Positions 25,187 through 34,111 of a DNA stretch of 64,000 bases are shown here, in pieces. Position 1 is the first letter of the stretch. Each line of letters begins with the position of its first letter. The notes beneath the pieces were generated by a model. That model ran no database searches and was not told where the DNA came from. It saw only the letters and a list, made by a program, of their open reading frames with translations. Made by a program: the position numbers and the translations under genes. This stretch comes from JARDZU01 sp963730285 (GTDB lineage Bacteria > Actinomycetota > Acidimicrobiia > Spongiisociales > ZC4RG35): assembly GCA_963730285.1 (NCBI GenBank), contig CAVSQY010000002.1, positions 1 to 64,000 on the forward strand, read 5' to 3'.

Positions 25187-27594
25187 CCCACTACTACGTT
25201 GACGAGGTTCGGCGGCCTGCTGATGACCCGCTCAACCACCGATCCGTCGATCCAACCCTGGACCTTGTCCAGGCCCAATGCGATCTTCTCCGCCTCATCC
25301 GAGGAGATGTCGGCGGACACCTCGACACGATCCCTGACCTTGCCATTGACCTGGACAACCATGGTGACCCGCTTCTGCACAACGAGTGCCGGGTCCCACT
25401 CGGGCCATGCCTCGGTGGCCAGCATCGAGGTGTGGCCTGTCCGCTCCCAAAGCTCGTGGGCAATGTGCGGCGCCATCGGCGAGAGGAGTTTGATCAGGGT
25501 CTCCGCCACCTGCTGGAAGGTCGCTCGATCTACGCCATTCCGGCTCGCCTCTATGAGACGATTGGTCAGGGTCATCAATGCCGGGACCGATGTGTTGAAG
25601 GAAAGTTCCTCGATGTCACCGGTCACCTTCTCGATGGTCCGGTGCATCTCTGCGATCAGCTCCGAGTCGGGACCAGTGCCGTCGGGCTCGGTCTCGATCA
25701 CGACCCTCCACAGGCGATCGAGGAACCTCTTGGTCCCGGGCACACCGGCATCGTTCCACACCGCGTCGTCGGTGGGTGGCCCGACGAACAACTCGAACAG
25801 CCGGAGGGCGTCTGCTCCGTAGTCGTCGTAATAGACATCTGGTGGGACAACGTTTCCCTTCGACTTCGACATCTTGTGGCCGTCCCTCACCAACATGCCC
25901 TGGGTGAACATGCCCTCGAAGGGCTCCTCCACCGGGCTCAGGCCGATGTCATGGAGGAATCTGGTGATGAAACGTGCGTAGAGCAGGTGGAGGATGGCGT
26001 GCTCGACCCCGCCGATATATCGGTCCAGCGGCATCCAATATGCCGCCTTTTGGGGATCGAACACAGCATCTTCGTTATGGGGATCGGTGTAGCGCAGGAA
26101 GTACCACGACGAGTCGACGAAGGTATCCATGGTGTCTGTCTCGCGACGTGCGGGACCGCCACAGTCGGGGCAGGTGGTGTTGACGAATGAGTCCACCGCC
26201 GCCAGGGGGGACTTGCCCAATGGGGCATAATCCTCGACCTCGGGGAGCAACACCGGGAGCTGATCACGGGGAACCGGGACCAGACCGCACTCCTGACAGC
26301 TGACTATCGGGATCGGACAGCCCCAATATCTCTGGCGCGATATCAGCCAGTCTCGGAGGCGGTACTGGATGGTTCCTCGACCAATCCCCCGATCCTCCAT
26401 CCACTCGATGATGCGCTCCTTCGCCTCGGCCTGTGCCAAACCGTCGAGGAAGCCCGAGTTCGCGGTCAGCCCTTCCCCCGTGTACGCCTCGCCTTCCCAA
26501 TCGGAGGGTGGTTCAACAGTCCGCACGATGTCGAGGCCGTACTTGACCGCGAAGTCCCAGTCCCGCTGGTCCTGGCCGGGCACTGCCATGATCGCTCCGG
26601 TCCCGTAACCCATGAGGACGTAATCGGCGACATAGATGGGGACCTTCCTCCCATTGGCCGGGTTGATCGCATGTCGGCCCGTGAACACCCCGGTCTTGTC
26701 ACCCTCGGCCAGCCTCTCGATCTCTGAAGCGCGACCCGCGGCCGCCACGTATCCCTCGACATCGCCCTCGAGGTTTGTGCCGGCGATCAGCTGCTCCACC
26801 AGCGGGTGCTCGGGAGCGAGGACACAGAACGTCATCCCGAAGATGGTGTCCGGGCGGGTAGTGAAGACATCGAACGAGGCATCCAGATCGTCGACTTCGA
26901 TGCTGAAACGAGCGCCCTCCGACCTGCCGATCCAGTTGCGTTGCATGGTGCGCACCCGGTCAGGCCATCTATCCAGGCCCTCGAGCGCGTCGAGAAGCGG
27001 CTCGGCGTACTCGGTGATCCGGAAGAACCACTGTTCAAGCTCTCGTTTGACCACTGGTGTCCCACACCGCTCACACGCCCCGTCGACCACTTGCTCGTTG
27101 GCCAGGACGGTCTGGTCCTTGGGGCACCAGTTGACCGGCGCCTTCGCCTTGTAGGCGAGCCCGCGGTCGAACAGCTCCAGGAAGATCCACTGATCCCAGT
27201 GGTAGTAGTCCGGGTGGTGGCTGGCTATCTCCCGGCTCCAGTCGAACGCCGCGCCAAGCCTGCGGAAGTGCTTCTTCATTCTGGCGATCTGCTGCTCCAC
27301 GCTGACCTTCGGCGGTATGCCAGTCTCGATGGCCAGGTTCTCAGCGGGAAGGCCAAAGCTGTCCCAGCCCATGGGGCAAAGGACGTTGAAGCCCCGCATC
27401 ATCTTGTAGCGGGTGATCAGATCGATGTATGTGTAGTTGCGTATGTGCCCGACATGAAGCTCGCCCGACGGATATGGGTACATGGCCACGTTGTAGAACT
27501 TGGGCATGGACTCGTCCTCGACCACGCGAAAGGTGCTGTCGGCCTCCCAACGGTCCTGCCATTTCGCTTCGATGGCATTGTGGTCGTATGACAT
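25183..27594 (-). CDS. leuS: Leucyl-tRNA synthetase
   Basis: Class I aminoacyl-tRNA synthetase of 803 residues. The HIGH motif is ELHVGHIRNYT (45-55) and the KMSKS motif is HKMSKSKGNVVPPDVY near residue 575. The editing domain (about 225-410) contains the conserved FTTRPDTIFGMTF. A zinc-binding segment with CPDC-like cysteines is present in the central part. The start ATG at 27594 follows a -10-like TAGCCT nine bases upstream, so it may also be expressed with a very short leader. It is divergent from the ABC transporter operon. Confidence 0.98.
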   Translation of the reverse strand: MSYDHNAIEAKWQDRWEADSTFRVVEDESMPKFYNVAMYPYPSGELHVGHIRNYTYIDLITRYKMMRGFNVLCPMGWDSFGLPAENLAIETGIPPKVSVEQQIARMKKHFRRLGAAFDWSREIASHHPDYYHWDQWIFLELFDRGLAYKAKAPVNWCPKDQTVLANEQVVDGACERCGTPVVKRELEQWFFRITEYAEPLLDALEGLDRWPDRVRTMQRNWIGRSEGARFSIEVDDLDASFDVFTTRPDTIFGMTFCVLAPEHPLVEQLIAGTNLEGDVEGYVAAAGRASEIERLAEGDKTGVFTGRHAINPANGRKVPIYVADYVLMGYGTGAIMAVPGQDQRDWDFAVKYGLDIVRTVEPPSDWEGEAYTGEGLTANSGFLDGLAQAEAKERIIEWMEDRGIGRGTIQYRLRDWLISRQRYWGCPIPIVSCQECGLVPVPRDQLPVLLPEVEDYAPLGKSPLAAVDSFVNTTCPDCGGPARRETDTMDTFVDSSWYFLRYTDPHNEDAVFDPQKAAYWMPLDRYIGGVEHAILHLLYARFITRFLHDIGLSPVEEPFEGMFTQGMLVRDGHKMSKSKGNVVPPDVYYDDYGADALRLFELFVGPPTDDAVWNDAGVPGTKRFLDRLWRVVIETEPDGTGPDSELIAEMHRTIEKVTGDIEELSFNTSVPALMTLTNRLIEASRNGVDRATFQQVAETLIKLLSPMAPHIAHELWERTGHTSMLATEAWPEWDPALVVQKRVTMVVQVNGKVRDRVEVSADISSDEAEKIALGLDKVQGWIDGSVVERVISRPPNLVNVVVG

Positions 27595-27749
27595 GTGGGA
27601 ACAAGGCTAATTGCACCGCCCACGTTGGCGATCGACATGAATTCGGCTCACAGGCCATTCACTCATGAGCGGATGGCGGACAAACCCTGTACCGTGATCA
27701 CCTCGTGTGGGGAGACCCACGCGACAACCCAACAAGGGAGGAAGAATCT

Positions 27750-29477
27750 ATGAAACGAGTGCGCTGGCTGGCGCTCGTCGCAGTCCTGGCCATGGTGGTC
27801 GCCGCATGCGGCACCTCGGGCGAGGAAACCACCACCACCACCGGTGGCGGGAGCGAAACGACGACAACAACACAAGCCGAAACGACAACCTCTGTCGCAC
27901 CCGAGCCGTCTGGCGGTGGGACGATCATCATCGGCACCACCGACAACATCTCCAGCCTGGATCCGGCCGATGCCTATGCGATCCACGACTGGGAGCTCAT
28001 CAAGAACATCAGCGAGGGCCTGCTCAAATGGAAGCCGGGTACCGCCGAGCTCCAAACTGGGCTGGCGACCGATTTCCCCGAGATCTCTGCTGACGGCCTC
28101 ACGTACACCTTCACATTGCGTGACGGAATTCAGTTCGCCGATGGAAGCCCTCTGACTGCCCAGATCTATGCAGATCAGGTGAGTCGTCTTCTGACGATCG
28201 GGAACGGTGAGACCTGCCCCAACAATGTGGCAGGAACACTCGCCTCTCCCTATGTGGAATCCATCGAGGCCACGGACGATTCCACGGTTGTCTTCCACCT
28301 GCTGGCACCGGTCGCATACTTCCCACAGATTCTGGCGGGGGCGCCATACGTGCCCAGCAGTCCGGCCAGTTTCCCCGCTGACGAGTGCGTCCTATTTCCG
28401 GATGCACCGATCTACGGTGTGGGACCGTGGTTCATCTCTGAGTACACCCAGTCCGAGCAGACCGTGCTCGAGCCCAACCCGTACTACAACGGTGATCTGA
28501 CGCCGAAGGCGGACCGGATCATCATCCGCTACTACTCCGATCCGCAGACGATGGCTCTTGCCGTGCAGAACGGTGAGATCGATGTGGCCTGGAGGATCCT
28601 CGGACCTGAGCTCTCGGCCCAGATGCAGGATGTCGAGGGGATGAATGTGGGCACGGTTCAGGGCGGCTCTATCCGCTATCTGATCCTCAACCACACCATG
28701 GCTCCGTTCGACGACTCGAATGTTCGGAAAGCGGTTGCCTCGCTCATCGATCGTGATGAGATTTCGGACGTGGTCTATGGAGGCCAGGTCGAGCCTCTCT
28801 ACTCCATGGTGCCCCCGGGCTTCCTTGGAGCCAATGAGGCTTTCGACAGCCTCTATGCGTCGCCGAATGTCGACGCTGCCCTGGGCTTCCTCGCCGACTC
28901 CGGCTACGACGAGTCCAACCACCTCGAGTTGAGCCTCTGGTACCCACCCGAGCACTACGGCGCCAACACCGCCGAGTGGATGGGTGTCATCGAGCAGCAG
29001 CTCGAGGCAAGTGGTGTAATCGACGTGACGCTCGAGGCACAGGAGTGGAGCACTTACGTGACCGCACTGACCGGTGGTGAGGAGTATCCCGCCGGCGTCC
29101 TCGGTTGGTTCTTCGACTACCCGGATCCGTCCAACTACCTGGAGCCCTTCATATACAACGGGGGCAGCGGCACCAACGTGGCGCCCTCCGTGGAAGGCAA
29201 CGCCTTCGGCGAGCCGATTGACGAGCTGTCGACCCAACTCCTGGACCTGGTCCAGCAGGGGTCGGTCGAGACCGATCAGGACACACGAGCCGCTATCTAT
29301 GGTCAGGCGCAGGACGTCTACGCTGATGAGGTTGTGACTCTCCCGCTGTTCTTCGAGGCCGAGCACATACTGTTCCCCGACACGGTGTCGGGTGACAGCG
29401 CCTACGGCTCTCCGGAGACGCTAAACGTCGGTCCGACTCTCGAGTTCAACTACTCGCTTCTATCCAAGAGTGGTTAG
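27750..29477 (+). CDS. Extracellular solute-binding lipoprotein, family 5 (peptide/oligopeptide type)
   Basis: The substrate-binding component of an ABC importer, 575 residues. The signal sequence ends in a lipobox VVAAC (Cys20), followed by a Thr-rich spacer (about 23-60), then the SBP_bac_5 fold with SLDPADAYAIHDWE, TYTFTLRDGIQFADGSPLTA, FDDSNVRKAVASLIDRDEI and a WFFDYPDPSNYLEPFI stretch. The true start is ATG 27750 with a GGGAGGAAG Shine-Dalgarno; an upstream 15-codon extension of the frame is not translated in my reading. The family binds peptides or nickel/heme complexes; peptide or amino acid-like ligand is likely but not shown. Confidence 0.92.
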   Translation: MKRVRWLALVAVLAMVVAACGTSGEETTTTTGGGSETTTTTQAETTTSVAPEPSGGGTIIIGTTDNISSLDPADAYAIHDWELIKNISEGLLKWKPGTAELQTGLATDFPEISADGLTYTFTLRDGIQFADGSPLTAQIYADQVSRLLTIGNGETCPNNVAGTLASPYVESIEATDDSTVVFHLLAPVAYFPQILAGAPYVPSSPASFPADECVLFPDAPIYGVGPWFISEYTQSEQTVLEPNPYYNGDLTPKADRIIIRYYSDPQTMALAVQNGEIDVAWRILGPELSAQMQDVEGMNVGTVQGGSIRYLILNHTMAPFDDSNVRKAVASLIDRDEISDVVYGGQVEPLYSMVPPGFLGANEAFDSLYASPNVDAALGFLADSGYDESNHLELSLWYPPEHYGANTAEWMGVIEQQLEASGVIDVTLEAQEWSTYVTALTGGEEYPAGVLGWFFDYPDPSNYLEPFIYNGGSGTNVAPSVEGNAFGEPIDELSTQLLDLVQQGSVETDQDTRAAIYGQAQDVYADEVVTLPLFFEAEHILFPDTVSGDSAYGSPETLNVGPTLEFNYSLLSKSG

Positions 29478-29487
29478 AGAGTGATGA

Positions 29488-29522
29488 GTGGGGGCGAATG
29501 ACTATGTCATCCGCCCCCACCG
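29488..29522 (+). promoter_or_regulatory. Strong intercistronic hairpin between the binding-protein and permease genes
   Basis: Fifteen bases (29488-29502) pair with 15 downstream bases across a TAT loop with one mismatch, giving a very stable stem starting 10 nt after the stop of the binding-protein gene. There is no T-tract. Such hairpins protect the upstream message from 3' decay, and would raise the amount of binding protein relative to the permeases. It also argues against a start codon at 29488, which is inside the stem. Confidence 0.7.
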
Positions 29523-29541
29523 TTACCTCCCGCTGTCACTG

Positions 29542-30639
29542 ATGTCGCCCCTCGCCCTGATCTTTCTCATCATCGGGATCCCGGCCCTGATCGGGCTCAT
29601 CTACATATTCGTGCGAGGGAGCACCGGTTTGCGTCGCTTCATGCTGGCCCGCATCGCCCTCACCCTGCCCATGGTCTTCATCCTGGGAACCTTGATCTTC
29701 TTCGTGCTGCGTGTCCTGCCCGGGGACCCGGTTAGATCCGCCCTCGGACCGAGGGGAACTCAGGAGATGGTGGTGCGACTACGGGCGCAACTCGGTCTCG
29801 ACGACCCGATCCTCACCCAATACGGCCGATTCCTGGGCGGCATGGTCACCTTCGACTTCGGGAAGGCGCTCACGGGCGGCCGGAGACCGATCGTCGATGA
29901 GATGAGTGAGAGGTTCCCCGCCACGCTGGAGTTGGTCATACCGGCCGCGGCCCTGGCATTGATTCTCGGGATCTTTGGCGGTGCGCTCGCCGCAGCGCGC
30001 CGAAAACGGACCACCGATTACGGGCTCCGCCTGTACTCGGTTGTCATCTACGCCATACCCATCTTCTGGCTGGGATTGATCCTCCAGCTCATATTCGGGA
30101 TAAGGCTGGGATGGCTACCTGTGGCCGGTCGGATCGACCCTGTGGTGGGGACAACCCTGACCCACATCACCAACATCTACACCATCGACTCCGGCATCAC
30201 CGGCAACTGGGCAGCACTCAAGTCGGTGGTCCAACATCTGATCCTGCCCGTGGTGACACTCGGCCTGGTCCTGTCAGGTGTCTTCGTCCGCTTGACTCGG
30301 ATCAACGTGATCGAGACCCTGCAACAGGACTATGTAGGGGCGGCCCGGGCCCGGGGGATCAGGGAGCGTGTCATTGTCTACGGACATGCCCTGCGCAACG
30401 CCTTGATTCCGGTCGTCACCCTGATCGGTCTCCAGGTTGCCATTCTCCTCGCCGGTGCGGTTCTCACCGAGACGGTGTTCTCCTGGCCGGGCATGGGTCA
30501 GTATCTGGTGCAACGGATATCGGCAAGGGACTACACGGCAGTGCAGAGCGTCGTTACCGTCTTCGCCCTGTTCGTCGCCCTCATCAGTCTGGCGGTGGAC
30601 ATCCTCTACTCATTGATCGACCCCCGAGTCAGGTACTAG
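29542..30639 (+). CDS. ABC transporter permease, DppB/OppB family
   Basis: Membrane permease of the peptide-type importer (365 residues). The BPD_transp_1 domain contains the family hallmarks VLRVLPGDPV near residue 60 and the EAA-type loop VGAARARGIRERVIVYGHALRNALIPV near 255-281. An extra N-terminal helix (MSPLALIFLIIGIPALIGLI) precedes the normal first helix. I use the ATG at 29542; an upstream GTG at 29488 lies inside a hairpin. The next permease starts 8 nt after its stop. No other oddities. Confidence 0.9.
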   Translation: MSPLALIFLIIGIPALIGLIYIFVRGSTGLRRFMLARIALTLPMVFILGTLIFFVLRVLPGDPVRSALGPRGTQEMVVRLRAQLGLDDPILTQYGRFLGGMVTFDFGKALTGGRRPIVDEMSERFPATLELVIPAAALALILGIFGGALAAARRKRTTDYGLRLYSVVIYAIPIFWLGLILQLIFGIRLGWLPVAGRIDPVVGTTLTHITNIYTIDSGITGNWAALKSVVQHLILPVVTLGLVLSGVFVRLTRINVIETLQQDYVGAARARGIRERVIVYGHALRNALIPVVTLIGLQVAILLAGAVLTETVFSWPGMGQYLVQRISARDYTAVQSVVTVFALFVALISLAVDILYSLIDPRVRY

Positions 30640-30647
30640 GTGAAACG

Positions 30648-31928
30648 ATGACTTCCACGGAAGAGATGGCTCCCGAGGCACCAGACAGCCACGAATGGGA
30701 GCATGATCTCAGTCGGGTCGGTTTGGTCAGGAGACTGCTGCGCGCCCGCCGCTGGTATGGCGCCGACTGGTGGTTTGTCGCCATCTCCGCGGCAATGGTG
30801 GCGGCCTTCATCGTCATTGCCCTCATCCCTGGCCTGCTTGCCCCCTACGACCCCTATACCCAGGTTGGGCCTCGCTTTCTGGCGCCCGGGGCCGAGCCGG
30901 ATGTCCCAGTCTTGATCGTCCCGAACAACTCGCAGATCCAGGATCTCGAGGATATGGCCGTGCCTCCTGACGGTGGTCGGGTTCCGATCGGAGTGGTACG
31001 TGGCGTACCCACCGCTGACGCCCTGAGACAGCGAGCTCAGGAAATAGATGCCCGACTTGGGGATGAAGCGCCCGATTTGAGACTTCGCCCCCAGATCGAG
31101 CGCTATGACACACTCGAGGCAACCCTCCAGGCGGTGGTCGACGGTGAGGTCGACGCCGCAGTGGTCCAGACGGTGGAGTACGAGTCCGTCGCAGACGAGT
31201 TCCCATCACTGGTCGCGGGCAATTCGATCACAGGACAGGCGGCCAACCAGGGTGGCTTCACCCTGGGCACCAACCAGATCGGCCAGGACCTGTACAGCCG
31301 ATTGATCTGGGGTGCCAGGGTCGCGTTGATCATCGGGTTCTCATCGTCGCTGGTAGCCCTGGTGCTTGGCGTGCCGCTGGGCCTGATCGCCGGCTATCGG
31401 GGCGGGAAGTTGGACCGTGCCCTGACCCTTTTGATGGACAGTCTCTATGCGTTCCCGGGTCTGATTCTCGCCATTGCGATAACAGCAGTCCTGGGCCCAT
31501 CCGTCCTCAACGTGATCGTCGCCATCGCCGTTCTCTACGTCCCGACCTACTACCGGATTGTTCGCGGCCAGACGCTGTCCACCAAGGAAGAGGTGTTCAT
31601 CGAAGCGGCCCGCTCCATCGGTGCTCGATCCCGTTCCGTTCTCAGGAGATACATCTACCCCAATGTGATCCCTTCGGTGGCGATCATCTTCTCTGTGAAC
31701 GTGGCCGACGCCATCCTCACGGGCGCCGGGCTCTCCTTCCTCGGCCTTGGGCTGCCGCCCAACACCGCCGATTGGGGCATCGATGTGGCCCGTGGCCAGG
31801 AGTTCATCCAATCGGCCTGGTGGCTCGTCACCTTCCCCGGCGCGGCGATCATGCTGGTCGTGCTCGCCTTTACCATGATGGGCGAAGGCCTCATGGAGAT
31901 CTTCAACCCCAAGTTGCGTGAGCGTTGA
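30648..31928 (+). CDS. ABC transporter permease, DppC/OppC family, with an inserted domain
   Basis: The second permease (426 residues). Helix 1 is at about 42-64, and the C-terminal permease domain begins at FTLGTNQIGQDLYSRLIWGA (about 204-223), with the EAA loop EAARSIGARSRSVLRRYIYP at 319-338. In usual OppC proteins the segment from helix 1 to GTDxxGRD is about 30 residues; here roughly 125 residues (about 78-203) are added. The insert reads like half a family-3 solute-binding protein: PIGVVRGVPTADALRQRA, then RYDTLEATLQAVVDGEVDAA and VVQTVEYESVADEFPSL. The start is ATG 30648 with AGGTG seven bases upstream. Whether the insert binds solute is unknown. Confidence 0.9.
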   Translation: MTSTEEMAPEAPDSHEWEHDLSRVGLVRRLLRARRWYGADWWFVAISAAMVAAFIVIALIPGLLAPYDPYTQVGPRFLAPGAEPDVPVLIVPNNSQIQDLEDMAVPPDGGRVPIGVVRGVPTADALRQRAQEIDARLGDEAPDLRLRPQIERYDTLEATLQAVVDGEVDAAVVQTVEYESVADEFPSLVAGNSITGQAANQGGFTLGTNQIGQDLYSRLIWGARVALIIGFSSSLVALVLGVPLGLIAGYRGGKLDRALTLLMDSLYAFPGLILAIAITAVLGPSVLNVIVAIAVLYVPTYYRIVRGQTLSTKEEVFIEAARSIGARSRSVLRRYIYPNVIPSVAIIFSVNVADAILTGAGLSFLGLGLPPNTADWGIDVARGQEFIQSAWWLVTFPGAAIMLVVLAFTMMGEGLMEIFNPKLRER

Positions 31929-31995
31929 TGTTTGGTCGTCCACTCCCATCCCGGATCCGTCTCGCGGAGCGACGGTTAACCAGGGCGGCAACATC

Positions 31996-32985
31996 GTGAC
32001 GGACATTCTCTATTCGATCCGGGACCTGATCGTCGAATACGAGTCCCGCGACGGCCCCGTTCGAGCGGTCGATCGGGTGAGCCTCGACATCCGCCGCGGC
32101 GAGATCCTCGGCCTCGTCGGTGAGTCAGGATGCGGCAAGTCGACGCTGGGCAAGGCTCTTCTTCGCCTCTCCCATCCGGGCAAAATCCTCGACGGGGAGT
32201 TGATCTTCGACGGTACCGACCTGATGAAACTGTCCGATCGCCAGATGCGTCAGGTCCGGGGCGCCCGGATCGGCATGGTCTTTCAAGACCCGATGACCTC
32301 GTTGAACCCGGTTCAACGCATCTCGGACCACCTGATCGAGACCATCGTCACCCACGAGCCCGGGGCCAGTGAGGAATCGGCCCGGAAGCGCTCGGCCGAG
32401 CTCATCGAGCGTCTCGGCATCAGACCCGAGCGTCTCGACGAATACCCGCACCAGATGTCGGGCGGCATGAGGCAGCGTGTGATGATCGCCTTGGCGCTGG
32501 CTCTCAGGGCGGACCTGGTCATCGCGGACGAACCGACAACCTCGCTCGACGTGATAGTCGAAGCAAAGTTCCTCGACCTGCTCAAGGAGCTCCAGGCAGA
32601 GTTCGACCTCACCATCCTCATGATCACCCACAACATCGGGGTGGTGGCCGAGGTGGCCGACCGGGTTGCGGTCATGTACGCCGGCCGGATGATGGAGTTG
32701 GGTGAGGTCGACGACGTCTTTGCCGATCCGAAGCACCCCTACACCCGTGGCCTGCTTCGCTCGGTGCCGAACATCAAGCTCGATCATGGTCAGCTCTACA
32801 AGATGGAAGGAGCACCACCCAATCTGCTCCATCCTCCCAAGGGGTGCCCCTTCAACCCGCGTTGCCCCGAGGTGATGGAGATTTGCACGACCACCGACCC
32901 CGGATTCGACCCGGTCTATGAGGGTCATCTGGCAGCCTGCTGGCTCTATCAGAAGGCGGGCGCGGGGAGCTCTTCCCATGGCTGA
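31996..32985 (+). CDS. ABC transporter ATP-binding protein, OppD family
   Basis: ATPase of the peptide-type importer. Walker A GESGCGKST, Q-loop MVFQDPMTSLNP, signature MSGGMRQRVMIA and Walker B IADEPTTSLDVIV are complete; the C-terminal oligopeptide/dipeptide transporter extension with CPFNPRCPEVMEIC binds a cluster in some homologues. I use the GTG at 31996 (VTDILYSIRDLIVEYE), which gives the normal OppD start; an upstream GTG at 31918 overlapping the permease stop would add 26 residues without family similarity. The start is therefore uncertain. About 329 residues. Confidence 0.9.
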   Translation: MTDILYSIRDLIVEYESRDGPVRAVDRVSLDIRRGEILGLVGESGCGKSTLGKALLRLSHPGKILDGELIFDGTDLMKLSDRQMRQVRGARIGMVFQDPMTSLNPVQRISDHLIETIVTHEPGASEESARKRSAELIERLGIRPERLDEYPHQMSGGMRQRVMIALALALRADLVIADEPTTSLDVIVEAKFLDLLKELQAEFDLTILMITHNIGVVAEVADRVAVMYAGRMMELGEVDDVFADPKHPYTRGLLRSVPNIKLDHGQLYKMEGAPPNLLHPPKGCPFNPRCPEVMEICTTTDPGFDPVYEGHLAACWLYQKAGAGSSSHG

Positions 32986-34111
32986 GACTTCACAGGGCGG
33001 AAGAGTGGCCCGAAACGCCGACGCTTTCGCTGAACCACTGGTTGACGTCTCCGGGCTCACCAAGTGGTTCCCGCTTCAGACTGGTTTCCTGGCCAACCTG
33101 TTCAACGGGGGCGAGGTGCCAAGCGTCAGAGCCGTAGACGATGTCTCATTCGACATCCGCCCAGGCGAGGTCTTCGGTCTCGCCGGTGAGTCTGGTTCGG
33201 GCAAGTCGACCGTCGGGCGCCTCGTCCTCGGGCTTCTCTCCCCGACCAAGGGGACCGTCAAGTTCGATGGGATGGATCTCGCCGAGCTCGGGGAGGAGGA
33301 GCTGCGACGGCTTCGCTCCCGGATGCAAGTGGTCTTCCAGGATCCCCTCGCATCGCTGAATCCCCGAATGACGGTGGGCGAGGCGATAGGGCATCCCGCC
33401 GAGATCCACATGCCGAATCTCACGCCTGCGGCAAGAAGAGAAAATGTCTTCGAGATGCTGGACGCCGTCGGAATGTCGCCGCCGGAACAGTTCTACGACA
33501 AGTACCCGCACCAGATATCGGGTGGTCAACGACAACGCATCGTGATCGCGAGGGCTTTGATCACAAAGCCGGACCTCATTGTGGCCGACGAGCCGATAGC
33601 CATGGCCGACGTGTCCGTCCGGGCACTGCTCCTCGACTTGATGATGGAGCTCAAACAGGAGTTCAACCTGACTTATCTCTTCATCACCCACGACCTGGCG
33701 ACGGCCAAATATGTCTGTGACCGGATCGCCGTCATGTACCTGGGTGAGATCGTCGAGATGGGGACGCTTCACGACGTGTTCGAGTCTCCGACCCACCCTT
33801 ACACCAGGGCTTTGCTCAATGCAGTGCCCGTGCCCGATCCCCGACACCGGCGCACGGAGCCGATGCCACACGGTGAGATCCCCAGTGCGATCAACCCGCC
33901 CTCCGGCTGCCGATTCCACCCTCGGTGCCCCATCGCCCACCCCGGTGTGTGTGACGTGCTCGACCCGACGCTGCGAGCGCGAGAGGATGGGCCGAGCGAC
34001 CACGTTGCGTCGTGTCACCTGAGGACCGGCGACTATCGCCAATTCGATCGCGAGGAATCCTCGACCGCCGCACCGACCCAAGGCCAAGGGGGGGAGGCAC
34101 ATGACCATTGA
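32978..34111 (+). CDS. ABC transporter ATP-binding protein, OppF family
   Basis: Second ATPase of the importer (377 residues). Walker A is GESGSGKSTVGR, the signature ISGGQRQRIVIA, and the C-terminal Cys-containing segment CRFHPRCPIAHPGVC matches OppF. Walker B/D-loop reads ADEPIAMADVSV where most OppF proteins have ADEPVSALDVSV, so the D-loop SALD is AMAD. The start ATG at 32978 overlaps the OppD stop by 8 nt. The protein probably pairs with OppD as a heterodimer on the two permeases. Confidence 0.9.
   Translation: MAETSQGGRVARNADAFAEPLVDVSGLTKWFPLQTGFLANLFNGGEVPSVRAVDDVSFDIRPGEVFGLAGESGSGKSTVGRLVLGLLSPTKGTVKFDGMDLAELGEEELRRLRSRMQVVFQDPLASLNPRMTVGEAIGHPAEIHMPNLTPAARRENVFEMLDAVGMSPPEQFYDKYPHQISGGQRQRIVIARALITKPDLIVADEPIAMADVSVRALLLDLMMELKQEFNLTYLFITHDLATAKYVCDRIAVMYLGEIVEMGTLHDVFESPTHPYTRALLNAVPVPDPRHRRTEPMPHGEIPSAINPPSGCRFHPRCPIAHPGVCDVLDPTLRAREDGPSDHVASCHLRTGDYRQFDREESSTAAPTQGQGGEAHDH

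Noticed and set aside
27663..28298. Antisense ORF (211 codons) opposite the binding lipoprotein gene
   Set aside because: It is a shadow of a clearly coding gene; no signal or family pattern.
30111..30647. Upstream extension of the second permease frame
   Set aside because: It lies inside the first permease gene and reads as low-complexity Pro/Gly/Arg; the ATG at 30648 has a Shine-Dalgarno.
31918..31995. Longer start of the OppD gene at GTG 31918
   Set aside because: The extra 26 residues have no family similarity and no Shine-Dalgarno; kept as an alternative only.
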